The notes below the pieces were generated by a model. It had not been told where the DNA came from. It made no database searches and was given only the letters and a program-made list of their open reading frames with translations. The position numbers and the translations under genes were made by a program. This document shows positions 1-8,897 of a stretch of DNA of 64,000 bases, piece by piece. The stretch's first letter is position 1; the number at the start of each line of letters is the position of its first letter. Origin of the DNA: WRMS01 sp038562165 (lineage in GTDB: Bacteria > Bacillota > Peptococcia > DRI-13 > UBA5745); NCBI GenBank assembly GCA_038562165.1, contig JBCFAO010000011.1, forward strand, positions 1-64,000. The letters run 5' to 3'.

Positions 1-54
1 GACGAATGGGTTAAAAAAGGCGGAGCCTCCGATGAGCGGGAGGTTATCAAATGA
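1..54 (+). CDS. C-terminal end of an unknown protein (partial)
   Basis: The first 17 codons form an open frame (ending ...DEREVIK) closed by TGA at 52-54. The stop overlaps the start of the next gene in an ATGA arrangement, and that gene's ribosome site (GGGAGGT, 38-44) lies inside this frame. This is typical of translationally coupled genes, so I read it as the tail of an upstream gene in the same operon. Seventeen hydrophilic residues do not allow a function to be assigned. Confidence 0.55.
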   Translation, partial: DEWVKKGGASDEREVIK

Positions 55-1451
55 ACGGACTTAAATCTTTCAATGCCCGCAGGCTTTCTGTTGCCGGATT
101 TTCATTTCTCTTTGCCTATATTCTGTCCTTCCAGTTTGAGGGACAGGTGCTGTATAGTCTGTTGGATCTGCGTGGAACAGACGCCGGCCATTACATACTG
201 ACTGCAATTATCGCGCATTTCGTGGGGCTTTTTACCTGCGGCCTGTTTGTCAAGTCACAGGCGGCCGCCAAAAGCATGATGCTCGGCGGCATGGGTTTAT
301 GCTTAGCCGCCACTGTCCCCTTCTTTTTTCCTCTCCCCGCTCTATGGATGGGCGGACTGATTGTCAGCGGATACTTTAGCGGCTGCGCGGTGGCGGCATG
401 GGGATTTTTTCTCAGGACCTTTACGCCCAAGAACGAGCGCATGAAATCCTGTGCCGACGTTCTGATTTATTCTAATTTGCTGATGATTGCAGTCAACGTG
501 GTGGCCATAAACAGGTCAAACTTTATCGGCCTTGGCCTCTCTGCGCTTTGTCTTGTAATCGGTATGGTTTTCATTTGGATGCTACCGTTGGAGCAGGAGG
601 AGCAGATTAAAAATAAGACGCATGGCGGCACTAAAAAACCGCTAATGTTGCTGTGTCTTTTTGTCTTTATCATTACCATTAATTCCGGACTGATGTATCA
701 GGTCATCAACCCCGCTTTCGAGCATCTGACGGGGCTGGCAAGCTGGTATTGGGCCGCGCCTTATATCGTGGCGCTTGCTATTATGCGCAACTTGCCTATG
801 AAAGCAAAGCGTTCCAGAATCTTGTATATCGGAATGGCAATGATTATGGGAGCGTTCATCAGCTTTATGCTGTTAGAGCGAAACACCTCCGACTATCTGA
901 TTGTGGATACGCTGATGCTCGGCGCCTGCGGTATTTTTGACCTGTTTTGGTGGAGCATCCTCGGAGAAATGCTGGATTATAGCGATAACCCGTCACAAAC
1001 CTTTGGTATTGGGCTTTCCGCCAATGTATTCGGCGTCCTTTGCGGAGGCGTTTTGGGAATGACCGTAACATCTATTGGGCTTGCCGGTGCGGAGGTGGCG
1101 GTGATTGCCCTTACTGTGGTTTGCGTTACACTGGTTATGCTGCCGCCGCTGAACCACCAGCTTGTTCTATTGCTGAAAAGCCATGCTTACCTTGCCGCTT
1201 ATGACAATATGAGCCAGTCACAGCAAACGGATATTGTTCGTCAAATTAAAACCCTTGATCCGCTGACCGTCCGGGAGCAGGAGGTATTGCAGATGATCCT
1301 TTCCGGCAAATCCAACCGTGAGATTGCCGGGGCTTTGTTTATCAGTGAGAATACCGTTAAAACACACGCAAGAAGTATTTTTTCAAAATATGATGTTTCA
1401 AGCCGTGCGGAGCTCATCAGCACCCTGCTGAAAAACCAAACGGTTGGATGA
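51..1451 (+). CDS. Membrane-bound LuxR-family regulator (12-TM transporter-like domain + HTH)
   Basis: 466 aa. Residues 1 to about 375 are a run of about twelve hydrophobic helices arranged like an MFS transporter. A short hydrophilic linker follows, then a LuxR/GerE helix-turn-helix at about 404-458 (LTVREQEVLQ, SNREIA, ISENTVKTHARS). The protein is probably a one-component regulator anchored in the membrane, in which the transporter-like part senses a ligand or membrane state and the HTH binds DNA. Such fusions are known especially from Coriobacteriia (Eggerthella relatives) and some gut Firmicutes. The start follows GGGAGGT and overlaps the upstream stop. A strong terminator closes the gene, so the cluster downstream is a separate transcript and a possible target (inference). 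Confidence 0.85.
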   Translation: MNGLKSFNARRLSVAGFSFLFAYILSFQFEGQVLYSLLDLRGTDAGHYILTAIIAHFVGLFTCGLFVKSQAAAKSMMLGGMGLCLAATVPFFFPLPALWMGGLIVSGYFSGCAVAAWGFFLRTFTPKNERMKSCADVLIYSNLLMIAVNVVAINRSNFIGLGLSALCLVIGMVFIWMLPLEQEEQIKNKTHGGTKKPLMLLCLFVFIITINSGLMYQVINPAFEHLTGLASWYWAAPYIVALAIMRNLPMKAKRSRILYIGMAMIMGAFISFMLLERNTSDYLIVDTLMLGACGIFDLFWWSILGEMLDYSDNPSQTFGIGLSANVFGVLCGGVLGMTVTSIGLAGAEVAVIALTVVCVTLVMLPPLNHQLVLLLKSHAYLAAYDNMSQSQQTDIVRQIKTLDPLTVREQEVLQMILSGKSNREIAGALFISENTVKTHARSIFSKYDVSSRAELISTLLKNQTVG

Positions 1452-1484
1452 ACCATAAAACCGCATAAATACTGGGTTTAACCG

Positions 1485-1516
1485 GCCTCTCACCCTTTTG
1501 GGTGAGAGGCTTTTTT
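1485..1516 (+). terminator. Rho-independent terminator
   Basis: A perfect 11-bp stem (GCCTCTCACCC / GGGTGAGAGGC) with a TTTT loop is followed by six T. It ends the LuxR-type regulator transcript and marks the left border of the zinc-ribbon cluster. Confidence 0.92.
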
Positions 1517-1593
1517 CTGCAAAATCATCCTTTCGAACGATGCTTTTTGAGGCATCCTTCCCTAAAATGAATACTGGAGGAGGGTTGGTGCAA

Positions 1594-2103
1594 ATGAAAT
1601 CAATCCGCAAACGACGCAATGGATATGCCTTAATGTTCGCAGCCAGTATCTGTTTGGCGGTGTGGCTCGGCATGGCATTCATGTTAGAAGCGGTTTTCGC
1701 ATTTGGAGCGATCAGCCTTATCTCTCTCGTGTTATTGGTGAGGCAGAGCCGTCTGCTCTATGACGCAACACTCATTTGGGATAATCGCATTCTTGCGGTG
1801 CCATCTGCTCTCATCTCCATGCCGGGCCGCCAAATGAAAAAAGACACCGAGGAAACCGTAGTATCTACCTTTGGCATCCTCATCGGCAGCGAAATTTACC
1901 GGTGGGGTCTCGACGGGGTACATGGCGTGCGTCTGAGCGCCGTTCAAATTGATCAGGAGCGGATGTACCTAATCTTTGGCGACGCGGCTCAGACCATGCG
2001 GGTAGATTTGCTGCACGGAATGACTCAAAAGCAGGCGGTAATGGATGCCGCACAAAAGCTGTGGCATGAAACTGGCGTAATGGCAGACATCACCGGATGG
2101 TAA
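1594..2103 (+). CDS. Small membrane protein with two N-terminal TM helices, unknown function
   Basis: 169 aa from the ATG at 1594, chosen because GGAGGAGGG (1577-1584) sits about 9 nt upstream; the open frame extends further 5' without support. Two adjacent hydrophobic helices (about residues 12-50) are followed by a roughly 115-residue soluble domain with alternating strands. The domain resembles the membrane-anchored PH-like (YdbT/YcxB-type) proteins in outline only; I do not see a diagnostic motif. It is the first gene of the zinc-ribbon run, 42 nt upstream of the next gene. Confidence 0.6.
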   Translation: MKSIRKRRNGYALMFAASICLAVWLGMAFMLEAVFAFGAISLISLVLLVRQSRLLYDATLIWDNRILAVPSALISMPGRQMKKDTEETVVSTFGILIGSEIYRWGLDGVHGVRLSAVQIDQERMYLIFGDAAQTMRVDLLHGMTQKQAVMDAAQKLWHETGVMADITGW

Positions 2104-2145
2104 CACAGCAAAAGCGAGTGATTAATGAAAGAAGGAGTGAGTATT

Positions 2146-3093
2146 ATGGGTAAATTCTGCACAAGCTGCGGCAAGGCTCTGAATGAGGGTGCGAAATTCT
2201 GTGCAAAGTGCGGAGCCAATGCTTTTCAAAACAACGAATCTACACAAGTAAGTACGGGGACACCGGAGGCCGCAAAATCCGAACAAGAAATTCAGAAAAC
2301 AATGAACAGTACAAAGAAGAATCCGCCGATAAACCGGGCTTCGGATGATGCTCCACAGCACAGTCCGATGGGTGCGGGAAAATTCATCATCGCATATATC
2401 CGCCAGTCGTTGACGGTGCTGAAAAATCCCAAACAGATGCTCCCTACCGCACTGTTGGGGCTTGTCTGGCTGGTCCTTGCGCTGCTGGGTTCTTTCGGAA
2501 TCAATCCGCTTCCGGTACGCATTCTCAGCTTCCTTACCTTCGCACAGGGAGGAATGTTCGGCGGCGTATTCGGCGCTGTTGGCGGAATTTTAGGCAAGGT
2601 GGCGGTCGCCGCTTTTCTGAACGCCGCCATTGTGCCGCTGTTCCAGAAAAAAGCGCCGTTTTCGGGGATAGGCGGCGGTATCAAGGGCTTTTTCAGTGGG
2701 ATTGCAGTTAAGAGCATAACTGCTGTTGCCCCGCTTTTGGGCGGAGTAGGCGCTTCTTTGCTCCTTTACGCTTTCATGAATAGCACCCAGTCACTGCAAA
2801 ACAGCATGGTGGGCATTATCGCCTTTATAATGCTGCTGCAGGGCATCGGTAAGCAGGGCGGGTTTTTATGGGGGCTTGCTTTTTCGGCTGCAAGCAGTCT
2901 TTCCAAGGGCAGAACGCCGTCCTACATAGGAGTCACGCGCTGTATAAGCGGCATGACGCTGGGCTTTGCCCTTGGCGTGGCTCTATCGGCTATGGGTCTG
3001 CGCTGGTGTGCGTGGCTGGGAACGGTGCTGCTAATTGCTGCTTTGATATTCGTCATTGTCTCAAAAGGCAAAAAGGAGGTGGCTGCGGCATGA
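2146..3093 (+). CDS. Zinc-ribbon membrane protein
   Basis: 315 aa. The N-terminus is a zinc ribbon with cysteines at 5, 8, 19 and 22 (C-x2-C-x10-C-x2-C, with GAKFCAKCG). A charged linker of about 70 residues follows, then about six glycine-rich hydrophobic helices from about residue 98 to the end. The zinc ribbon should face the cytoplasm. The start at 2146 is chosen because GAAGGAG (2131-2137) is 8 nt upstream; an in-frame ATG at 2125 lacks a site. The stop overlaps the next gene's start (ATGA at 3090-3093). No enzymatic motif is seen. The same ribbon is found in three other genes of this run. Confidence 0.78.
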   Translation: MGKFCTSCGKALNEGAKFCAKCGANAFQNNESTQVSTGTPEAAKSEQEIQKTMNSTKKNPPINRASDDAPQHSPMGAGKFIIAYIRQSLTVLKNPKQMLPTALLGLVWLVLALLGSFGINPLPVRILSFLTFAQGGMFGGVFGAVGGILGKVAVAAFLNAAIVPLFQKKAPFSGIGGGIKGFFSGIAVKSITAVAPLLGGVGASLLLYAFMNSTQSLQNSMVGIIAFIMLLQGIGKQGGFLWGLAFSAASSLSKGRTPSYIGVTRCISGMTLGFALGVALSAMGLRWCAWLGTVLLIAALIFVIVSKGKKEVAAA

Positions 3094-5057
3094 AGAGGAT
3101 AAAAATGAGATTCATTGCGGTTTTGATTGCGGTTGTATGCTTTGTGACGGCTTTTTCCACGACGGCCTATGCGGCCAACCCAAAGGCGGGCGATTATGTT
3201 GACCCCGTTGAGTATTACGATTTGGCGCAGTTTGCCGGTTATCAGTTGACGGCTCAGAGTGATATTAGAGATGCCATTTTCGCTAAAGACCTCCTGCCGG
3301 TGGAACTGGTGCTGAAGCCACTATATATTGAAACCAGTGCCATACGGCTTGCTCATGGAAATTCAGGTGATCTCAGCCCCTTGGCGGACTACATGGTATA
3401 TCAAGGAGAGTCCTTGGTAATCAAGTGCAATGAAAAAAATAGCTATACAATTGTGTATGAGACAGGAAACTCCGGGACAGAGGGCAACCATGATGGTGCT
3501 TACAACTTTCAATGGCAAGCCAATGTTGACATCGCTTTTAATGATATTTATTTCCATATAGTGGATAATGATTGGACGGGAAAATCTGTAAAGCTGGACT
3601 ATAAATCATCCGGTACAGCTACTTCAAGCGCATCCCAGCGGTATCCTAAGCCAGAGAAAAACAGGAATGGTACTTATACGTTCCAGTACACTTTTGAAGA
3701 TAATAAGGAAAATGAAGGAATCAGGTGGTTCGTAGATGACACGGGTATTCTAAAACTTTGGGTTGATACAATGACGACTCCCGATGGCATATTTGAGGAA
3801 TGGCACTGGGAAAACCCCGATGAAATTTCAAGAGATAGTTTGAGCCAAGCAACTGCTACAGTATTTTTCCAGGTGGAGCAGGTGAAGCTCGGCAAAATTG
3901 ACAGTGCATCCGCAGGGGCGTCCGGATTGGTGGATACTCGCTCCGACAGGGAAGACGGTGATAACGACCATGCCGATCCATTAACAACTCTTGCAATCAG
4001 CATCCTTGGGATTTTGCTGTCCATTCTGTTCGGGAACACGGGCGGCTTCATCCCGACTGTTCCTGCGGGGACAGGCGGCGCGCCCACTCTCGCTCCTGCG
4101 GGCAGCGGTCTGAGCCGATGGCTGCACTTTGACGGCGACGGAGACATTGAAACCACCGACCCTGTAAACGGTCAGAGGCGCACCTTTGTCCAAAACGGCG
4201 ACGGTACCTATACCGACCCTGTCAGCGGCGCAACCTATACCCCCGAGGAGCTTTCCGAACAGCTTGAGCACCGCGCGGACAATGCCGGCACCATCGGGCA
4301 GGACGAAGCGCAGTTCAGGCAAAATGTCAGCGAGGATTCCCAGCGCAACCAAGAGCGTAGCGAGGAGAGCCGACAGCTTGAGGAGGACTTGCAGCGCGAG
4401 CGTGAGGAGCGAAGCCGCAAGGAGAAGATAGAGCGCATCGCCACCGACCTGGGCATGAGCGGCGCCAGCGAAAAGGAAGTCAGGGTTGAGCTTGAGCGCC
4501 GCCTGGAAAGAGACGAGGAGTACCGGCAGAAGATGCACGATTACGCCCAGCGGCGGGATACAGCTGTCGATATTCTCGAAGCTACCGTGGATATTGCCGA
4601 TTACACGATGGCGGCAGGCGAAGCGGTAGTTCCAGGCGGAAAGACTGTGTCCGCCACCTATAAGGGAATCAAAAACACCGTTTCAACCATGGCGGAAAAG
4701 GGCGCAAGCTGGGGCTCCTTTACAGAGGGTGTCATTAAGGGCGGCACCGAAGCCGCAACCACCGTTATGGATGCGGGTATCGGCAAGGCGGCTACAGCCT
4801 TTGGCGGTACGGTTGCAGGCGAGGTTGCGGAGGCTGTCAACGACGGCAGCGATTTGACCGAGGCGCTGGCCGCGGGCGCGGTAAAAGGAACGCTCAATGC
4901 TGCCAGCGGCGCAGTCGGCGATGCCTACGGCGATATGGTAGGCGGCACCGACGCATTAAACAAGGCGGCGGAAACCGCCGGGAAGCTCGGCGAAGTCGGC
5001 TTTGAAAAGAATGTCACAGGAAATACTGATGATTTTTTGCACCGCAAGGATAAATAG
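3090..5057 (+). CDS. Secreted/membrane protein with coiled coil and Gly/Ala-rich C-terminus, unknown function
   Basis: 655 aa from the ATG at 3090, with AAGGAGGT (3074-3081) upstream; the longer open frame only overlaps the previous gene. A signal peptide (about 1-27, ...TTAYAAN) precedes a beta-rich region of about 265 residues, then a hydrophobic helix (about 297-317). After the helix come a short segment with the repeated phrase DPVNG/DPVSG, a highly charged E/R/Q-rich coiled coil (about 415-495) and a Gly/Ala-rich helical tail. If the internal helix spans the membrane, the N-terminal part lies outside and the coiled coil inside. The general style recalls polymorphic-toxin carriers, but I see no toxin domain. 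Function unknown. Confidence 0.7.
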   Translation: MKRIKMRFIAVLIAVVCFVTAFSTTAYAANPKAGDYVDPVEYYDLAQFAGYQLTAQSDIRDAIFAKDLLPVELVLKPLYIETSAIRLAHGNSGDLSPLADYMVYQGESLVIKCNEKNSYTIVYETGNSGTEGNHDGAYNFQWQANVDIAFNDIYFHIVDNDWTGKSVKLDYKSSGTATSSASQRYPKPEKNRNGTYTFQYTFEDNKENEGIRWFVDDTGILKLWVDTMTTPDGIFEEWHWENPDEISRDSLSQATATVFFQVEQVKLGKIDSASAGASGLVDTRSDREDGDNDHADPLTTLAISILGILLSILFGNTGGFIPTVPAGTGGAPTLAPAGSGLSRWLHFDGDGDIETTDPVNGQRRTFVQNGDGTYTDPVSGATYTPEELSEQLEHRADNAGTIGQDEAQFRQNVSEDSQRNQERSEESRQLEEDLQREREERSRKEKIERIATDLGMSGASEKEVRVELERRLERDEEYRQKMHDYAQRRDTAVDILEATVDIADYTMAAGEAVVPGGKTVSATYKGIKNTVSTMAEKGASWGSFTEGVIKGGTEAATTVMDAGIGKAATAFGGTVAGEVAEAVNDGSDLTEALAAGAVKGTLNAASGAVGDAYGDMVGGTDALNKAAETAGKLGEVGFEKNVTGNTDDFLHRKDK

Positions 5058-5070
5058 TTGAGGTAATATC

Positions 5071-5490
5071 ATGAAAAAAGTATTGGCAATGCTTACGTTG
5101 TTGGCACTCGTGCTTTCCCTCGCCGCTTGCGGCGGGGGCGGCAGCAAGGCTTCGTCCGAAAGCTCCGCATCGGTAGAATCTGGCGAAAAGCAGTCCGTTG
5201 ACGCAGAGTTGGAAAAACTGAAGGAATTGTATGACGGCACATGGATAAACCAAGACCCGTATGACGGCCCGTTCACTATGGAGGTACTCAGTACAACTGG
5301 CATACAGATGACATATGAAGCCTCCGGCTCCCATATATGCGACCTGTTCTATTCCGCCGACGATCTGACCAACATCAGCGTCAGCATGGGTGGCGGTATA
5401 AGTCTCGGCAAATACAGCATTGACACTGAAACAGGTATATTGACTCACAAGCCTACTGACACGGACATTTATACCTATGTAAAAGAATAG
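5071..5490 (+). CDS. Small lipoprotein, unknown function
   Basis: 139 aa. A lipoprotein signal peptide ends in the lipobox SLAAC (lipidated Cys at 20), followed by a Gly/Ser spacer and a domain of about 95 residues predicted to be mostly beta. GAGGT sits just upstream of the ATG, and the gap to the preceding gene is 13 nt. Its signal peptide and Gly-rich spacer closely resemble those of the next gene, which suggests the two arose by duplication of the lipoprotein leader. I do not recognise the mature domain. Confidence 0.75.
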   Translation: MKKVLAMLTLLALVLSLAACGGGGSKASSESSASVESGEKQSVDAELEKLKELYDGTWINQDPYDGPFTMEVLSTTGIQMTYEASGSHICDLFYSADDLTNISVSMGGGISLGKYSIDTETGILTHKPTDTDIYTYVKE

Positions 5491-5523
5491 ATAGTCTAAA
5501 TTAAAAATCAGGAGGATTCTCTC

Positions 5524-6081
5524 ATGAAAAAAGCGTTAATTATATTTTTATCATTGGTACTTATGCTTACCCTCGCCGCTTGCGGCGGGGGCGGCGGCAA
5601 GGCTTCGCCCGAAAGCTCATCATCTTCACAACCGGTCAACAGTACATCCGATAATACCGAAACAGAAGAAGCCAAGTATTACGGTATCGGTGAGGCGGCA
5701 GATTACGAAGAATATCGGATCACAATCGATAAAATAGAGCGAGTAAATGATACGTCTATTTTTTGGAATCCCAAGGAGGGCTACAGCTATATTAAGGTTT
5801 ATGTGACCGTCGAAAATATTGACGCCGAGGCTGTGTCGGTGGATGAGACCCCGCTGTGTATCGTGCGCAATGGAGATTATAACGCCGAACTTTCGGACTA
5901 TTCGCGCAACGCAGATGTGAAAGGACATTTACAGGACGGAATCTTTGAAGAGGCCTATCTTGATCCGGGAGCGACGGAAAGCGGTTGGCTGACTTTCCAA
6001 ATAAAGCCCGATGAAAAAGAAATCACTATGAAATATGACCAACTGTTTGATACGGTCAATTTCCGCTTTATGGTTGAGTAG
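5524..6081 (+). CDS. Lipoprotein with DUF4352-like domain
   Basis: 185 aa. The lipoprotein signal peptide has lipobox TLAAC (Cys20) and a low-complexity Ser-rich spacer. The mature part (about residues 50-185) follows the pattern of the immunoglobulin-like DUF4352 family: a G-x-x-x-x-x-Y-x-I-x-I-D-x-I start, an F-x-N-P-K-E-G-Y-x-Y-I-K-V-Y-V-T-V-E-N centre and an F-x-I-K-P end. Such domains are usually extracellular and of unknown ligand. The start is preceded by AGGAGG (5511-5516). The family assignment comes from pattern recall and was not searched. Confidence 0.75.
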   Translation: MKKALIIFLSLVLMLTLAACGGGGGKASPESSSSSQPVNSTSDNTETEEAKYYGIGEAADYEEYRITIDKIERVNDTSIFWNPKEGYSYIKVYVTVENIDAEAVSVDETPLCIVRNGDYNAELSDYSRNADVKGHLQDGIFEEAYLDPGATESGWLTFQIKPDEKEITMKYDQLFDTVNFRFMVE

Positions 6082-6102
6082 ATTCGAAGGAGGCTTTATA
6101 TA

Positions 6103-8097
6103 ATGAAACGAAAAATATTATCCCTTTTGCTTGCAGCCGTCATGCTGCTGTCCTTAATGGCGGGGCTTTCCGGCTGCGGCTCTGGTAATCAGGCTAAGAC
6201 TCCCGGCACACAGAAATCCGAAACCTTTACGGTGGAGGACGGACAGACGGCATTGGCCTCAGAGGACGGTGCGGCGATAGACTTTGGCTGTCTGCTGGAG
6301 GCTGGCGATGAACTCACCATACAAAAGGTATCGCCCGCGTCAATAGACAGCGATGTTGAAATCTACGCCTACGATTTCAAGCTATCCTCCGGACAACCGG
6401 AGGGCACTGTCGAGCTGACCATACCCTATGACGATGCGGGGCTTGGCGCCGATGAGGAGCTGCTGTCGGTCTGCGGTAAGTATCTCAACGAACAGAGCGG
6501 TCAGTGGGAGGATGCCCTTTATACGGTGGACGCTGAAGCCAACAAGGTGCATATTCTCACCGACCACCTCTCCACCTATAGCGTGTTTAAGGTCACGAAC
6601 GCAGGAAAGCGCAGCGAATACATTTCCGATGTCAACGTCTACGCCGCTTACATGACGACAAAGCAAGCGGAGCTGCTGCTCAAAACCTACGCTGAGCAGG
6701 GTGTGTCGTGGCAAGAGGATGTTATATCAGCGTTTTTAAATGCAAACAGCTCACTGCCGATGTTCGCTGAAACAAATATCCCCACTCTCGTATCGCTTGG
6801 AGGCGCATACGACGATATGATCACCGAACCGTTCGGCAACGCGTTGACGGTTTTGGGCATTGCGACCTCCTGCACCCAGTTCGCGTATGACGCATACAGC
6901 AACGGGCTGACAAGCAAAGAAACGTCGATCAGCGGAATGAAAACCGTGTTGAATCTGGGGCTGAATTTGGCGTCGTCAAAAAAATATCTGTTGGATTCAT
7001 TTCAGGTGGCCTATGTGGGCGTTGGAGTGATCGACATCGCGCTTACCGATGTGATGAATTTTGCCATCGACACCAAGTATGAAAGCACAAAAAATATGTA
7101 CGACGCCTATTACGCAAGACCCGAAAACAAGCGCCGTGTCAAGGATTGGTACGCTTTATTCAAGAAGATATACAAAGAAAACAAATCCGCCCCGCAGACA
7201 GCTCTCGACAAAATGCAGAGCGAGATTGACAACTATGTAAACAAATACTGGGAGGTTGCAGCAAGCGACTGGGATTCATGGATAGACGCATATGAAAAGA
7301 ACGGCAAGCTGTCCAAGTATCCGTGGCCGTCGGAGAGCGACCGCAAAAAAATATCCAACAACTACAAAGCCGAGATCTATGAATACCTTCAGGTTATGTT
7401 CCAGTCTCTGAGCCGGGATGTGTATTTTGATGCCCTAACTCAGCGGGAAAAGGAGTATAAACAGCTCGCCGCGCAGCTCAACACGATATATACCATCACG
7501 ATAAAGGAACAGGAGATAGAGGGTGAGCAGCCAAAATGGGCAAACTGCTATGTCAAATTGGCGCCGCTTTCCGATAAGGTTGCCGCAAAAGCATGGACAA
7601 TCAAGTTGGATGATAAATCAAACGGGCAGTTGAAATTTACTCTGCTTGCCCACGAAACAGCAGGATTCCCGATGAAGCTGGAATTCTATAAAACGCAAAA
7701 AGATTGGGAGGAGGGCAAGGTTGCGGCGAGCACAAAGCTAAAACCGTTTAAAAGCACCGAAAAAACCTTCACCATAAAAACGCAGGCGGAAAAGGTTGAC
7801 TATTCAGGAACCTTCACAGGCGTACTTCATGTTGCAGAAACAGGTAAGGATATTGATGTGACAACTGTAGTCACATTTGAAAAGGATTTTGGCGACGGCT
7901 CTTACTATAAAATCGTCTGCTCAAATAATGAAACCGGGAGCACCTACATCAACGGCAGCTATTTTGTGCGGTGGTCGACAGGCGAGGCAAATATTGCGGG
8001 AGCAAAATTTGTATTCTCCGCTGACGGAACATCGTTCAGCGCCTCAATGCGAGACCACAACGATAAAGAGTGGGGCGTGATTACCTGTCAGAAGTGA
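6103..8097 (+). CDS. Large lipoprotein, unknown function
   Basis: 664 aa. The signal peptide ends in the lipobox GLSGC (Cys25). Residues about 40-160 form a beta-rich domain. It shares a pattern (P-x-G-x-V-x-L-x-x-P-x-x-D-x-x-L-x-x-x-E) with the extracellular part of the HEXXH protease encoded at 8898-11234, suggesting a common Ig-like or ZU5-like fold. A helical middle part of about 300 residues follows, then a C-terminal beta domain of about 95 residues. GAAGGAGG precedes the ATG. It is co-directional with its neighbours and 21 nt downstream of the previous stop. No catalytic motif is seen. It probably sits on the outer face of the membrane. Confidence 0.75.
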   Translation: MKRKILSLLLAAVMLLSLMAGLSGCGSGNQAKTPGTQKSETFTVEDGQTALASEDGAAIDFGCLLEAGDELTIQKVSPASIDSDVEIYAYDFKLSSGQPEGTVELTIPYDDAGLGADEELLSVCGKYLNEQSGQWEDALYTVDAEANKVHILTDHLSTYSVFKVTNAGKRSEYISDVNVYAAYMTTKQAELLLKTYAEQGVSWQEDVISAFLNANSSLPMFAETNIPTLVSLGGAYDDMITEPFGNALTVLGIATSCTQFAYDAYSNGLTSKETSISGMKTVLNLGLNLASSKKYLLDSFQVAYVGVGVIDIALTDVMNFAIDTKYESTKNMYDAYYARPENKRRVKDWYALFKKIYKENKSAPQTALDKMQSEIDNYVNKYWEVAASDWDSWIDAYEKNGKLSKYPWPSESDRKKISNNYKAEIYEYLQVMFQSLSRDVYFDALTQREKEYKQLAAQLNTIYTITIKEQEIEGEQPKWANCYVKLAPLSDKVAAKAWTIKLDDKSNGQLKFTLLAHETAGFPMKLEFYKTQKDWEEGKVAASTKLKPFKSTEKTFTIKTQAEKVDYSGTFTGVLHVAETGKDIDVTTVVTFEKDFGDGSYYKIVCSNNETGSTYINGSYFVRWSTGEANIAGAKFVFSADGTSFSASMRDHNDKEWGVITCQK

Positions 8098-8180
8098 AAA
8101 CGACCCCAAGCACAAGATATGTCGGCCAACATGAGAAAACAGCGCACAATAATCGGATCAAACAAACTGGAGGCATATCC

Positions 8181-8885
8181 ATGAGAGATAATATTCCATC
8201 TGCGGGCAGAGGCAATAAAATCTTGCCCGCAATACTGATCGCGGCCAATCTGCTGATGCTTGTGATAGGCGTTCTCACCATACCGCCCAATTTGCCGTCA
8301 GCAGCAGTAAAGGAATCTCCTGCGCCGAGGACGGAGCAAACAGCGCTCGTTACACCGGCATCGGAGAAAGAAACCCCGCCTGCGGCCACGGAAAGCGGCA
8401 GTATTCCCGCGCCGGAGGCAACAGGCGTGAGCTTATCCACGGAGGAACGCCCCGATTTGGAGGACTTTCTCTGGTACTCAGAGGACGTGGCTTATGACGG
8501 AGTTCCGTCCGATGCGAATATCATTGACAATATCGGCCCGCTGACCGGAAGCTGGAAAGCACTGATTATTTATGACCCCAATAACGAATACGACTCGGGC
8601 GCTATGGAGTTTCTCAATGTCGCCCTTGCAGGTGCGGCGGAGAGCCTGAGCCTCACTCTCGACTGGTATCAGATTTTTTGGGCAAACGAGGGAGATAGCT
8701 TCGATGAAACGGATATGGAGGACGGCGTATTTTTCGGCAAGTGGGAAAACGGCGGCCTGTGGGCGTCCGGTGCGGGAACCATACACCTGATGCAGTTCTA
8801 CGAGCTTAATGGAAAGCAATACGCCGTCGGCACAATGGATACGCCCGACGGGACACCGGCGCTTGTGGCGCTGGTAAGGCCATAA
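8181..8885 (+). CDS. Membrane-anchored extracellular protein, unknown function
   Basis: 234 aa from the ATG at 8181, preceded by CTGGAGG (8167-8173); the frame opens further upstream but overlaps the preceding gene without a ribosome site. One hydrophobic helix (about residues 14-34) acts as a signal anchor. It is followed by a Pro/Ala/Thr/Glu-rich linker of about 55 residues and a globular domain of about 130 residues rich in acidic and aromatic residues. The domain is not recognised. Its stop lies 12 nt before the zinc-ribbon protease gene, which suggests joint translation. Confidence 0.7.
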   Translation: MRDNIPSAGRGNKILPAILIAANLLMLVIGVLTIPPNLPSAAVKESPAPRTEQTALVTPASEKETPPAATESGSIPAPEATGVSLSTEERPDLEDFLWYSEDVAYDGVPSDANIIDNIGPLTGSWKALIIYDPNNEYDSGAMEFLNVALAGAAESLSLTLDWYQIFWANEGDSFDETDMEDGVFFGKWENGGLWASGAGTIHLMQFYELNGKQYAVGTMDTPDGTPALVALVRP

Positions 8886-8897
8886 GGAGGTGCGGAC

